From Petaurus breviceps papuanus (lineage: Eukaryota; Chordata; Mammalia; Diprotodontia; Petauridae), in contig JAMXIF010001253.1 in assembly GCA_028583685.1 (NCBI GenBank), forward strand, positions 97,848,795 through 97,912,794: DNA of 64,000 nt. Direction: 5' to 3'. The translations under genes and the position numbers were made by a program. Positions within the stretch are counted from its first letter, which is position 1, and every line of letters starts with the position of its first letter. Shown piece by piece: positions 46,680 to 61,439 of this stretch. The notes under the pieces were generated by a model. The model was not told where the DNA came from and did not search any database. It worked only from the letters and a program-made list of their open reading frames with translations.

Positions 46680-47130
46680 TTTTACTCTCTCTTTTTTTGG
46701 AAGGGGGGAGGCAAGGCAATTGGGGTTAAGTGACTTGCCCAAGGTTATACAGCTAGTAAGTGTGTCAAGTATCTGAGGCTGGATTTGAACTCAGGTCCTC
46801 CTTAGTCCAAGGTCAGTGCTCTATTCACTGTGCCACCTACCTGCCCCCATTCACTTTGTTCTAAACCTCTGACATACTGTATGAGCTTCATTTGATTATA
46901 TAACCCTGTGTCTTGAGCACAGGAAAACATAGTTATGCATAACTTTTTGAGTGAGGAAATGAATACATGGTATATTTGGTAGACTTAGCTTTGAATATTG
47001 GCTGTGAGTACTTATTCTCTATGAACCTCAGTTTCTTCATCTGTAAAATGGGGATAATAATTGCACTACCTACTTCATAATAGTGCTGTGGATTATATGA
47101 ACTAAAGTGTAGAAAATACTTTAACTATAA
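46680..47130. repeat. Reverse SINE and MIR
   Basis: 46680-46848 is a reverse tRNA-type SINE. 46960-47130 reads MIR (cctcagtttcttcatctgtaa). They precede BBS5 exon 3. Confidence 0.75.
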
Positions 47131-47256
47131 AATGTTCTATAAATGTGAATTTGTTACTGATAAATAGGTTGAGAAGTCATAGATTTCTTATTTCACAGAT
47201 GTATTACAAATTAAAATCTCTAGGTCAGCTAAGCATTTCAGTTCTTTTTATTTCAG

Positions 47257-47322
47257 GTAGATTGTTAGTGACAAATTTGAGGATTATATGGCATTCTTTG
47301 GCATTACCCAGAGTCAATCTTT
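47257..47322 (+). CDS. BBS5: BBS5 exon 3
   Basis: A 66-nt exon between tttcag and gtaagt encoding GRLLVTNLRIIWHSLALPR and VNL. This is the conserved TNLRI-WHS strand motif of the first PH-like domain. Confidence 0.97.
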
Positions 47323-48175
47323 GTAAGTATATATATTTAAGTTAACTTAAAGATACAAAGTCCATAGAGTAAATTACTGCATTTTCATAGTTATTTATAA
47401 TACTTAACAGTATGCCATGAAAAGAACTTACTCATAAAATGTCAAGTCTATAGAGTAATCAAAGTTTGCATAATAATACAAACAAAAGTGTTTTTCTGCA
47501 TTATTTTATTTTTTCTTCAGACAGATCATCTTTTCTAGAAATGTGTATGGGATTAGGGCTTCAGGAAAAGGAGTTTTGGGGATTTTTTAGAAATTAAACA
47601 TTTATCAGGTGGCCTTTTCCCATCTCTCCAGTGTGATTCCTCTTTGTTTTGTGATTTTTTCTATACTCACTTTTGCATTAAATTTTATAACCAATCACCT
47701 GTTTTTATTAGCTGCAGACAAGAAAGTTGTTATTTCTCATGATTATGTAGTAATAAGTAATAAAGATAACTTGTGTTTTTGATCTTTAAAATAATTTAAA
47801 ATAATGTAATGTCCGAGGGTTTGCCATTAATTATTGTGTAATATTTTCTAATTTCCTACTATCCATTTATGGACTTTTTCATCTGGTATAAAGATACCAG
47901 ATTTCATTTAAGGATATGTTATATGAACTATTAAAAAGTAGACTTTCCACATGCTGGATTTTTATTTTTTTAGAAAGAGTAATTCCAGAATTGAATCTCT
48001 AGTTCTCCTTTTCCTTTAAAAATAAAGTCTACTGACAGTAGTTTATGAGCTTAAAAAACCTTTCTTCTACTGTATAGTTGGTGTTTAAAAGTGTAGAAGG
48101 TTGTATTTTTGTTTCTTGCCCTGTGTATTCCCTGTTTAATTTCCTTTAACATTTTAAAATATTTTTTAACTTTAG

Positions 48176-48225
48176 CTGTTGGCTACAACTGCATAATCAA
48201 TATTACAACAAGAGCTGCTAATTCT
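48176..48225 (+). CDS. BBS5: BBS5 exon 4
   Basis: A 50-nt exon (acceptor aactttag, donor gtgagt) encoding SVGYNCIINITTRAANS. It completes the split Ser codon of exon 3 and ends in phase 0. Confidence 0.96.
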
Positions 48226-48319
48226 GTGAGTATGAAAAGTATAAAACTTAATTAAAGTTGTTAAAAATATAACGGGTAATTAAAAGTCAGTTAAAAGTCT
48301 TTTTAATTGTTAAAAATGT

Positions 48320-48545
48320 TGAGGCAGCATGGAGAGTAGATAGAGAACTAGTCTCAAAGCCAGAAAGATCTCGGTTCAAGTCTTTCCTTGAACACATACC
48401 AGCTGGGTGACCCTGGGCAAGACAACCTCTCTGTGCTCTAGACAACTCTCTGAAATCATAAATTGCAGAGAAGATGCCAGCTTGCATTGGTAGAAGGAAC
48501 TTCCTTACATAGGAATCCTTATATCAATGTAATTACAGGTCTAGT
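48320..48545 (+). repeat. MAR1-like SINE
   Basis: gaggcagcatggagagtag through ggttcaagtctttccttgaac to tgcattggtagaaggaactt and atcaatgtaattacaggtc, in the order of the marsupial MAR1 SINE. It sits between BBS5 exons 4 and 5. Confidence 0.65.
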
Positions 48546-48658
48546 CCTTAAACATTAAATGTATAGCAAAGATATATTTTAGATGTGCATTATTTTAGAT
48601 TTGTATTTGCATTTTAACCTAGTTTTTCACTGTTAACTAATAATTGCCTGTGAAATAG

Positions 48659-50099
<1,441 letters not shown>

Positions 50100-50100
<1 letters not shown>

Positions 50101-50925
50101 TATTATTACTTTTACTTTATTCTTTGTTTCATTAATGGGTTCCAGCTATGTGCCTAGCAATGGGAGGAGATTAAAAAAAAAACCCAACAGTTCCTTATTC
50201 CAGGGAGCTAACCCCACTTGGGAAGATAAGATGTACATGCATGAAATATTCACATGTAATGTATAAATATAAGACAATATGTAAATAACTTCTATTAGTT
50301 ATATCATGTATTATTATATAATATTAATATGTTGTATTATTTCTATTGTGTCCAAAGAAGTGATAATAAATACTATGGGATAGTCATTGGGTAGATCAAT
50401 TAGGGCCAGAATGGCTTGGGAGAGTTTTGTAGAGAACTGGGCCTGTGAGGATGAGTGTGATTTCGATAAGAGAAGGGAGGATATTTTAGAGAGACAAAGC
50501 ATTTTAAGCAAATACTCGCATATTTACCGAGCTAAGTGGAAAAAAGTATCATTTGTTCAAAGAACTATGTGAACAGCCTCATTCTGTGGTCGTGAGCCCT
50601 TTGAATGATAGAATAATATCATTGACAGAAATAGGAACATCAGAAAAAGGGAACTAACTTGGAGAATAAATACAGGAAAAAAGAAAGGAAGGAAGGGAAG
50701 AAGCATATGTTAAGCATCTACTATGTGCTGAGTGCTGGGCTAAATACTTCTCAAATATCATCTCATTTAGCCTCACAGCGACCCTAAGAAGTAGGTACTT
50801 TATTATACCCATTTTATGATTGAGGAAACTGAGGCAGACAGAGGTCAAATGACTTTCCCAGTCTCACAGCTAGTAAGTGTCTGAGATCAAATTTGAACTC
50901 AGGTTTTCCTGACTCCAAGCCCTCT
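50100..50925 (-). repeat. L2 fragments and MIR
   Basis: 50100-50600 has eroded reverse L2 words (ccagctatgtgcctagcaatg, agaactgggcctgtgaggat). 50663-50925 is MIR (catctactatgtgctgagtg, ctcacagctagtaagtgtctg). Confidence 0.55.
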
Positions 50926-51329
50926 GTGTGTGTGTGTCTGTGTGTGTCTGTATGTGTAAGTGTAGATATATACATAAAGTATAGGAATATATGTAGGAAT
51001 TATTGTCTCATGTATATGTGCATATATATACATATAAATGTACATATAACAAAGAAAAATATTATATGTAAGCCATGTTTTTATATCTAGAAAGTAAAAC
51101 AGAGGTGCACATGGCATAATGGAATGAACACTGGCGTCAGAGTAACCTTACAGCATTCTGAACATCAGTGATGACTGTTATAATAATAAAGATGTTGGAA
51201 ACAAAGGAAATTGCTCTGAATACTTTACAAACTCAGACACATATCCTAGAAGCTGTAACAGTTACAGAGTAACTTAACCTCTCAGTGCCCCCAGGGAACT
51301 ATATAAAACCACAGCATGATACCTCCAGC

Positions 51330-51780
51330 ACTTAGCACAGTGCCTGGCACATGGTAGACTCTTAATTAATGCTGGTTAACTGATAAGTCCTTACCAGGAA
51401 ATCCCTTTACTGATCAATAGTTTGTGATGTATGGTATGTTAAGAACATTTGAGATTTTTTTGTACCTAACAAATGAGATGTTGAGGATAGCCACTACTAA
51501 ATTTGAACACAATTTTTTAAACATAAAATAGAAAAATGGTCTGCCAGTAACTTTTAAATTTCTGTTTATTAATTATGTTATCCCAGGTATTCTAGTTCCT
51601 TCTTCCTAAGATTCTCCCTAATATATCTTGTATATATCTTCTTTCTATATAGTTGTTTACCTGTTCCCTTCTCCATTAGATGGAGTAGGGACTGTTTCTG
51701 CCTTTCTTAGTATCTCCAGTGTTTAGCACAGTGCCAGTACAGAGTAGGAACTTGATAAATGCTTGTTGACTGACTGACTA
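51330..51780 (+). repeat. L2 3' ends
   Basis: Two tails: 51330-51400 (cagtgcctggcacatggtag) and 51590-51780 (aggaacttgataaatgcttg). They lie upstream of BBS5 exon 6. Confidence 0.65.
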
Positions 51781-51784
51781 CTAA

Positions 51785-52135
<351 letters not shown>

Positions 52136-52659
52136 TAAACAGTCATTTTTACTTGACTCATCTACTCAGATATTCAAATGGATCTGCATCTCTTAAGTAT
52201 AAGCATTCCTTCCAACAGAGCAGATAACAGCCCATTCCTGACTACCCATTCTGGGAAACTCTCATCATTATCCTTCTGTAAGTTCCCTACTAGGGGTCTA
52301 CCTAATGTGTGGTGAGCCTTATTTGATTTCTCTTGACATTGCAAGGGTACCACCACTCCCCATCAGTTCTACTTCACTGTTCCCATGTGACTAACCCAAC
52401 TTCTTTTTCTCGGGCATTTCTTGGATTATAGCCTTCATTCTGCTTCTTTTCCTAGTTCCTTGTTGGTAATGTATTTCAGCTTGTTCACATCTACCTCGAC
52501 CCTTTCCATTGCCTTCTGGGTGACAGACTTTTTCAATTCTTTGGAGACTATTGTCTTATGGCTATGAAAGAAAACTGGAATAATATTAGTAGTGAAAGCT
52601 GGTTTTCATACATATGTTAAAATTATATAGGATTCCTTGAAAGATTTAACAACAGAGAT

Positions 52660-53115
52660 AATCTTATTTGATAACCTATTATCGCTAATATCAGATGAAG
52701 CATAAAACAGGGAGATTCATGACAACCAAAAGTGTTTGCCACTGTGATAGAAGAGATCCAGTACAATTGGAAGAATTCCATATATATATAGTGAAGTCCT
52801 CTAGATGCTCCTGTTTGCAGATGACACTGGGTTGATTACATCAAATGCCAGAACACTGCAGAGATCCATAAGCACTCGAGAGTTTGGCCTAACTATTCAC
52901 ATTTGAAAAACCAAGTAAATGAATATGATATATTACCCAAATCATAAGATGCAGTTGTATGTAGAGCATGTCCATCTATTTAGGCATATATGTATCTGGA
53001 TCGTACACTGCAAATGGACAGTGAATTGGACCCAGAACTGAAGAAGAGAACAGGTTGTATTTGTCTTTGGGAAACTAAAATTTTTTAATGACTCCAGACA
53101 TCTTGAAATGTGTTC
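52660..53115 (+). repeat. RTE-clade LINE relic (reverse transcriptase)
   Basis: Eroded translation gives KQGDS-QPKVFATVIEEIQ at about 52710 (RTE: RQGDTISPKLFTAALEDIF). YMYLDRTLQMDSELDPELKK follows at about 52985 (RTE: YVYLGQTVTMDGDLDPEIKR). Several stops and shifts make it a fossil. It lies in BBS5 intron 6. Confidence 0.75.
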
Positions 53116-53284
53116 TTCCCTTGGCACACTGTTAAAAAATACATGTATTATAGCACTTGTTACATACTACCATTCTGATTCTGTTTATTCTGAACATGCA
53201 AAATTTAGAATATATAAAAGAGGATAAGTGTATTTGTAATCTATTATGTGTCATATTCTTGTTAGCATCTCTTTCTAATGATAT

Positions 53285-53485
53285 TTAATTTCCTAGAGCA
53301 TCCTATCTGAACCCTTCCTTTGCACCAGCCCTTTCTACCATCGATTATACTGTATCTGTGTATGTGATCCCTCTGCAGAATGTAAGCTCCTTGAAGTCAG
53401 AAACTTTTTTTCTTTGTATCTCTAGCACCTCACACAATACCTTGTACATAGTAGGTGCTTAATAAATGTTTGTCAGATTAAGTAG
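53285..53485 (+). repeat. L2 3' end
   Basis: cctagagcatcctatctgaac through gtaagctccttgaagtcag to gtaggtgcttaataaatg. Confidence 0.75.
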
Positions 53486-53834
53486 AATTTAAACAAAACA
53501 AAAATGTTTTCCCTTTGTTTCAGCAAGTCTTTAAGGACATCACAAATATTCTTTTTCTAAGTGAGAGATAAAAAAAATATGTAATACTCTTTTAAGAAAT
53601 GTTCCATGTGAAAATGGATTGAAATAATAATGACTTCCAACTAATTACTGTCAAGGTTAAATATAATCCTCTGTAGGCACCAGTATGACTTTGGGAGCTG
53701 TGCTGTGTGTCTTGTATCCTTTTCCTATTTTTATAAATCTGGTCATCCAAAAAATACCTCTTTAGTTGTTGGTTTTGAGACTTGAAATGGTAAACCCACA
53801 CATGGATTATTCTTCTTGAAAGCCAGTGTGTAGA

Positions 53835-54437
53835 GAGTCATTGTGTTATGGGGGATTCAGTTCAGGACTTAGAGTCAGAATAACCTGTTTCCAGTCTTGC
53901 CCTCCAGCCTTACTAGGAGGATGACAAAAGGCAAGTTGTTTAAATGCTGTGAGCCTCATTTCCTTATTTGTAAAGTGGAGATGATAATAATACCCGTGGA
54001 ACCTACCTGATTGTGAGATAATGTATCTAAAATACTTTGTAGGGGCAACTAGGTGGTGCAGTAGATAGAGCACCTGCCCTGTAGTCAGGAGGGCCTGAGC
54101 TCAAATGCTGCCTCAGACACTTACTGACTGACCCTGGGCAACTCATTTAACCCCAGTTGTGTCAAAAAAAAAAAAGTGCAAAGAACTTTACATAAGTGCA
54201 AATTTTAAGGTGCTATACAAATATTTCTTTTTAAGCAATGAGTTGTTTTGTTTTAATTTAATTTTAAAACTATCAAACTAGATAGATAGATTTGCTTTTT
54301 GGAGGGCAGTTGGGGTTAAGTGACTTGCCCAAAGTCACATGGCTAGTAAGTGTGTCAAGTGTCTGAGGCTGGATTTGAACTCAGGTCCTCCAAACTCCAG
54401 GGCCGGCGCTCTATTCACTGCACCACCTAGCCGCCCC
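53835..54437. repeat. MIR-like SINE, SINE (+), SINE (-)
   Basis: 53835-54030 is MIR-like (cttatttgtaaagtggagatg). 54036-54175 is a forward tRNA-type SINE. 54290-54437 is a reverse one flanked by aaactrgata. Confidence 0.7.
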
Positions 54438-54753
54438 AAACTGGATAATTTTAGAATATGTTTTTGGGTAGTTGTGGTTACCTGGGAGAGAACTGTATGC
54501 TCTAGTTTATGGTGGCAAGAGCCATAAAGTAAGCCTGGTGGACTTTGGGAGGTTGTCTCTATATTTTTCTCTCTTATCTTGCCATAATTTTTCTAACATC
54601 CTAATACCCAAGTAAGAAAGTTGTGATGTTGCTGAGTATAAAACTTAATTTGGGCATTGTTTACAGAACTATTTAGCATAATTCAGAATTTTTTTTCAAT
54701 AATAGGACAGCCTATGGATTCTAATCACTGCATATCTTAAATTGTTTTTATAG

Positions 54754-54849
54754 GGAAATTTGGGAACCTTTTTTATTACTAATGTGAGAATTGTTTGGCA
54801 TGCAAATATGAATGACAGTTTCAATGTCAGTATACCATATCTGCAGATT
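54754..54849 (+). CDS. BBS5: BBS5 exon 7
   Basis: A 96-nt phase-0 exon (acceptor tttttatag, donor gtaagt) with [20 protein letters not shown], the second-domain counterpart of the TNLRI-WHS motif of exon 3. Confidence 0.97.
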
Positions 54850-55299
54850 GTAAGTATGCACAAAAAGTATGCACATTTTGGTAGCCATATATTAATATAA
54901 CTTAAAAATGTATTACTTCCTTTTAGTATTTTTGTAAATATCAATATATTAATTATAAAATCCGAAAAGGATTTTATGATTTGTTTTAGACTAATTCACT
55001 ATTTCCTTTTTTATTTGTTAAAATAGTAGCAGTTTTCATTTCAGAATGCCTAGTTAATTATGATAAAAATTATCATGATTTGCTTTTTCAAAGCAGGGGG
55101 AAAAAATCCAATAGAATAGTATGCCATTATCAGTTAACATTCTAGGAAAAGTAAAATACATTGAAACTTTCTAATACTTGTACTTAGCATGAAGAGAAAT
55201 TATAAAGTGGGCCTTTCTTGGACTTCATACAAGGTATTTAGGTTACCAAAAATTTTCCCACAACTTCCTTATAGGGTAATATAAGATAACCCCATGGCA

Positions 55300-55990
55300 T
55301 GCATGTATATGTAGCAGCACACACAATTATTTGTATGTCACTGCCTCTCTCTTTTAACTCTGCCACCACCCTGGTTCAGGCCATCATCACAAATGACCTC
55401 AATGATTGCAGTAGCCTTCAGGTTGTTAGCCCTGCCTCAAGTCTCTTCCCCACTCTAGTCTGGCCTCCACACAGCTGTCAAGAGTAGCTCCCTGCTGTTT
55501 CCAGGATCAAATATAAAATCATCTGGGTTCGAAGCCCTTCCTAACACGGCCATCCCCTTCTACCTTTCCAGGCTTTTTATACCTTCCTCAACTTTGGTTG
55601 AGGTACTTGGGTACTTTGAAGTCCAATGACCCTCACTTTCTTGCTGCCTCTCATGAATATGCTCTAGTTCCCAGTTCCATGCGTTTTCACTGACTGTCCC
55701 CCATTCCTAGAATTCTCTCCCTTCTCACTCCTATCTCTTGACTTTCTAATGTCTCAACTAAAATCCCACTTTATACAAGAAGCCTTTCCTCCTTAATGTT
55801 AGCGCCTTCCCTCTGTTGATTATTTATCCTGTATATATTTTGTTTGTACATAGTTGTTTGCATGTTATCTCCCCCATTAGACTTTGAAGTCTTTGAGAAT
55901 AGGACTGCTTTTTGTCTTTCTTTGTATCTTCACCATTTAGTACACTACCTAACACATAATAAGAATGTAACAAATGCTTGTTGACGGTCT
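55300..55990 (+). repeat. L2 3' end, 690 bases
   Basis: ORF2 C-terminal words (SATTLVQAIITNDLNDCSSL) are followed by the L2 tail (ttgtttgcatgttatctccc, aacaaatgcttgttgacgg). Confidence 0.85.
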
Positions 55991-56084
55991 TCCCTAAAGC
56001 AATTTTAGGTTAGAGGTGAGCTCTTTAAGATGCAAACTCAAAATCTGCAAAGAAGATAGAGTAATAGAAGGCAGTATAGCTCAG

Positions 56085-58520
56085 CTCTTCATCATAATTA
56101 CTCCAACAAAGACTTAGGAAGAGCACCAGACCAAGTTGTAATTAGGAAATCCAAGGAGAAAACACAGTCATTTTTCCAGCCCACGTCTACAGACACTGGG
56201 GACTGGTCTAGCCAGAAAGGTACTGCACAGCCAAGGACTGAACTGGAACCCACAGATGTATACAGATCCAGTAGGGACAGAAGCCAGCTGACAGTTCTGT
56301 CAGTCTGATTTCCAGAACTGGGTAGCAGTTGAATATGGATTGAGGAGATAACCAGAGCCAATATGCTGCTGACCTGCTGCTTGTATCAGATCACTGTCAG
56401 GTCTCTTGCCTGAGGCTAAACAGAAGCAAGCAGCAGCTGTGTAGCTCTGTCTCCAGAGCAGGGTCTTGAATTCAGCTACCAATTCTGTCTGAGACCTACA
56501 GCCAATTGAACAAGGTAGAGAGCTCAGGCCTAGAGGAAGTTCTGTCACTGAAATTGTAGAGCTTTCTAACTGGCTTACATGGGCTTGGTTCAGCAGCAGT
56601 CCACTGGTACTCCAGCCAGCAAGCCTATAGTTGTTTTGCCTAGTCCCAAACCAAGCTTACATAGCTTCTAAACCAAGAGAGCAATGATCATACTTCTCCC
56701 TAAGACTACTTTGGGCCTACAGAAAGCTTTCAGGTCTCCATACTGAGGGGTCCCAAGATCCTATGAGAAAGCAACCTCCAGTATTCAGAGAAAGTAGCAG
56801 TAGGACCCCAAAGATTACACATCAGGACCAAATAAGACCCAAAAATTCCCTCCGTAAGTGTGCTGAATCTGGCCTTAACAAAAAGTTCCAGTTTGAAAAG
56901 TAAGGCTAGAAGAATAAGTAAATAATGAAAGATTCCCTCAATCAAGAGTCCTTCTGGTATCAGGGGCATCCAAAACTCAAACACATAAGCAGATGACTCA
57001 AAAATATCTACAATCAAAACCTAAAAGGAGAACACAGTGTGGACATAAGGTCAACCAAATTCCTGGAAGGTGTGAAGGGTTAACAGATGATTTTATAAAT
57101 GAAATGAGAGTGCTAGAGGAAAAAATTGGAAAAGAAATGAGGGAAGAAGATTTAACAACTTCATACAAGATATATAAAACCTTACCCAAATAACAGACTT
57201 TTAGAAAAATAAACAGACCAAACAGAAGCTAATGACTCTTTGAAACAATAAGAAATATTAAAAACAAAGTTAAAAGCTTGAAAATTCAAAAGAAAATGTT
57301 AGCTATCTTATATCAAAAACAAGTGACCTGAAAAACAGATCAAGACAAAATATTTACGCTACATGAAAGCCATGACCAGAAAAAAAGAGTCTAGATATCA
57401 TATTTCAAGAAATCATGAAAGAAAACTTCCATATCTATTACAAGCCAGAGGTCAGAGTGAAAGTAAAGAAGTAACCACTCACCCTTCTGAAAGAAACTCT
57501 AAATTTAAAGTTTCCAGGAACAAAATAGCCAAAATCCAGAGCTTCCAGGTCTAGAAAGGGAAAATATTGCAAGTAGCTAGAAATATTTCAGATCCCAAGG
57601 AACCACAGTCAAGATCACACCTTTGGCAGCCACCTCTATTAAGGAAGAGAGCTTTAAATATAATATCCCCCAAACTAAAAGATCTAGGCTCAACCAAGTA
57701 TCAAAGAAAAAAATATTAATGGGGTACTCTGTGTTTTAGGTACAATTATTTTAGGAAACAATTTTATTTACCAGTAATCTAGTATCTAAATATTTTCTGA
57801 GTTTAAAGAAAGGTGAGCAAATTCGCATAGGTTCCTCATGTCCTCTGATGAGTCTCTTGGCACCAAGATAATTTTAGTTGACATTTATAGGAATTTTGAA
57901 CAAAGGAAGCTCACAATATGTTAAAATACAGTTTGGTATTAATATGTCAGAAAACAGTTCAGTAACAAAAACACTAACCCACTCTTTTTGGACCTCTCCC
58001 CTCAAAGAATCAATGGAACTCCACCCAGAGATGTTATCCATAGCTTTTCTCTATGGAGAAGGGTGTTTTAGCCCAGATAGCTTCTGAGGAAGGGAAACTG
58101 AAGAGTAAGTTTAGATGAATAATAGTCCCTTGAACTCAGGTAAGGGGAAGGCAATAATATTATTTCCCTAAGAAAGTTCTTAGCTTTTTGTACTACCCAA
58201 TTTCCTAAAAGGGGTTTTAGGCTGGAGAAAACATTATTAATATTTTCTGTTTTACCAAAAAGATGTTTAATATGTTTCCATACAAGAATAACCAACCTGA
58301 TAAAAGTGAAAAAAGAAAAAAATATGGTGGCAGTAAAGGGTAGGGTAGAGTTGGGATGGACTTCTAATGAAATAACAGACTTCGAGGTATTCCTAATGCA
58401 AAGACTAGAATTGAACAGAAACCTTGTAATACAAACACAGGAGTCAAGAAAAACAAAAATAGTAAATACAAACCAATATTTTCATTCTGGGGGAGATAAT
58501 ACAAGTGTCTCCTCAGAACC
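56085..58520 (+). repeat. Old L1/HAL1-type ORF1 region
   Basis: A 5'-UTR-like stretch leads into coiled-coil wording (NEMRVLEEKIGKEMREED at about 57090) and HESHDQKK-like sequence. Near 58375 comes EITDFEVFLMQRLELNRNL, similar to the ORF1 end of the 31615 copy. About 600 bases at 57720-58310 are not explained by this comparison. Frames are broken. Confidence 0.5.
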
Positions 58521-59111
58521 CTAATAACATCAGGGGTTATAAAGAGAGTTAAGTAGGACAGAATTTAGGAGTGGTTTTATTATGTTTTAATAATCTTAAC
58601 AGAAGAAAGGAAGGCGAGATAAAAAGGAATACGCTAGGGATGAAAGGAGTAAGAAACAGGAAGGGATGGGGGAAGTAAGTGAGGGTAGGAAGGGAGGAAG
58701 AGATTGAGGGTACTTGAACTTCACTTTCATCTGAACTGATCAGAGGAACATGGAGAAATAAAGCATTTATTAAACATTTGCTATATATTAGGTACTATGC
58801 TAAATTGGGAAACAAAAGAAAACATTATGATCTGTGTCCCTGTAACCTCCATTCATTTGCTTTAGGTCTGTCATCTAGAGCCATTTATAATAAGTCTAAC
58901 ACCACATGACAGTCCTTTCCATTTTTGAAGTAACTGTTATGATCCCCTAAGTCCCTTCTTCCTTTAGGTAAACATGCTAGACATCCTTCAAATTATAAGA
59001 GGGTTCATTGAGTGGGGAGGAGGAAGCACATATCCATTTGCATCACTTCTGCCAAAGAAGCCACAAAAGGGAATGGCCCTCAAGTGCTAACAGATCACTG
59101 GGCCCTGATTC

Positions 59112-59526
59112 TTTTTCTTTTTTTTTTTTTTTGGAGGGGGAAAGGTAGGGCAATTGGGGTTAAGTGACTTGCCCAAGGTCACATGGCTAGTATGTGTTAA
59201 GTCTGAGGCCAGATTTGAACTCAGGTCCTCCTGACTCCAGGACTGGTGCTCTATATTCACTGCGCCACCTAGCCGCCCCCTGATTTATTTTTTTTTAAGT
59301 TGCCTCTTACCAATGCATGACAGAGTCAGAAACACTTTTAGGAAATTGTACTTTTTTTTTTCTTTTTGGAGGGGAGAAGTTAGGGCAGTTGGGGTTAAGT
59401 GACTTGCCCAAGGTCACACAGCTAGTTTTTGTGTGTGTGTGTTAAGTGTCTGAGGCTGGATTTGAACTCAGGTCCTTCTGACTCCAGGGCCAGTGATCTA
59501 TTCACTGCGCTACCTAGCCTCCCCCA
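59112..59526 (-). repeat. Two reverse SINEs
   Basis: 59112-59279 and 59350-59526 both run from ttttggagggg to cacctagcc, about 300 bases before BBS5 exon 8. Confidence 0.88.
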
Positions 59527-59829
59527 AAATTGTACGTTTTTGTGATTGATAACTTTTTTTTACTTTCTTCGTTTGAAAATTCTGTTTGATTTTGATATTG
59601 GTGTGTTAATTGATTTTCAAGGTGTAATAATACAGGGAGAAATTTTTTATCGGTTAGATGTTGGTGGTTGTATTTATCATGCTACATTTATTGTGTTTAT
59701 CATTGACCATGAAAAAATGGAATTATGGAATTAAAAGCTTAATAGTATAAGGGAATACTAAATGTTAAATAGTCTTTATCACCAAATAATCAAAAATGCA
59801 TTTTTGTTTCTTTTTCATTTTATAACTAG

Positions 59830-59892
59830 CGTTCTATAAAGGTCAGAGATTCAAAGTTTGGTTTAGCACTTGTTATAGAGAGCTCTCAACAG
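59830..59892 (+). CDS. BBS5: BBS5 exon 8
   Basis: A 63-nt phase-0 exon (acceptor ataactag, donor gtaaga) encoding RSIKVRDSKFGLALVIESSQ and Q. The pyrimidine tract before the acceptor is broken by ataacta, but homology leaves no doubt. Confidence 0.96.
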
Positions 59893-60227
59893 GTAAGATA
59901 TTTGATGTTTTTAACATTGTGTTTAATAAGTGCAAGATATGTGTGTGACAGCCTAGGTCTGAGGGTTTATTAATAATATAATATGATACTAGTCACCAAT
60001 GGGGAGCACAAGTAAGAAAGGGATTATCTGTATGTGTAAAGTTACATAGGAGGACTGAAGGCTTATTTAGATGTTCCCAGAAAACCAATAATACTTGTTA
60101 GGTTAAGAAAATATTCTGTGGGTAGATCTTTTTTGGTTAGGTGTCATTTAAAAGGACATTGTACAAACTTTTATGCTTTATTTATCCCAACTTCCAGTAG
60201 AAATTAAGTAAAGTAAAATAATTATTT

Positions 60228-60512
60228 GGCCAGCTAGGTGGTAGTGCATTGAGTGCTAGACCTCAAGTGCAGCCCTTTGAATCTAAACTTCAGAGAACAA
60301 ATGTCCCTAATTAAAGGATTTGTTCTGTGAGGTTTGGATTCAGTCAGAGGGCAGCACTTGAGGACCTAGAGGGCTACATGTAGCCTCAAGTCCTCAAGTT
60401 CCCCACCCCACCACTAGAGAAAGAAAATACAACCCAACCCACTCCAGTGTCTTGCCAAAAAAAAACCAGACACCAAACAGGCTCATAAATAGTCAGACAC
60501 GACTGGAATGAC
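60228..60512 (+). repeat. SINE carrying a hAT MITE insert
   Basis: ggccagctaggtggtagtgc and a longer-SINE end (agtcagacacgactggaatg) flank a 155-base MITE at about 60260-60415 (tgcagccctttga, gaggacctagagggctacatg), the same family as at 40630. Confidence 0.7.
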
Positions 60513-60764
60513 TTAGGAAATCACACACACACCTGTATTTACTCTCTAAATTCAGTCCAAAAACCTGAATGTCTACCCATTCTTCTACTTTTAATCCTTT
60601 ATTACTTGGAAGAGTTAATCTTGGTCAAAGCTAATACCTGTCTCCTTTTAAAAGTCAATGATTATTCCCAAGAAATAACTTGACAAAAATTTGGCTCCCT
60701 TAACCATTACAATCTGCTATGCTTTAAAATAACTAAATCAGTGGAAAAATTAAAAAGTATTTTT

Positions 60765-60870
60765 AATGCTTACAACATATCAGGCACTGTACTAAGTGCT
60801 AGAGATACAAATACAAGCAAGTAAAAATAGTCCCTACTCTCAAGGAGCTTTCTATTCTAATAGAGGATAG
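60765..60870 (-). repeat. L2 fragment
   Basis: tatcaggcactgtactaagtgc and ctctcaaggagctttctattc. Confidence 0.6.
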
Positions 60871-61185
60871 CATGTGGGGAGCCAGAGTTGGAAAGGGAGG
60901 TGGAGGATATTCACATGGTATATGGCTCAGAACTGACCAAAGTAGGGAACCTGAGACTGAAAAAGAAAAAGGGAAAACTTGCCAGTCAGAGATCAGGGTC
61001 CCAGGTGGGGCTGTAAGTGCTCAGAGTCCCCCCCAGTCTGAGGTGGTAGAAAAGAGAATAAGGAAGTCAGAGTACAGGTAGCCTGGTGTGGAGGTTGTTC
61101 TCTGGTGATCAATGATACTAGACCTTTATAATTTCTTATGTGATAGAAATGTTATTTCAGGCTTTTTAAAAATTATTTCTTGTAG

Positions 61186-61338
<153 letters not shown>

Positions 61339-61439
61339 TAAATAATCAATTTGTCATATTGTTATATAATGTTTTTATGTTCAATTTCACAGATAACATC
61401 AGAACATTGCATATAAAAATTGTATTTTAATTTTTTTAA

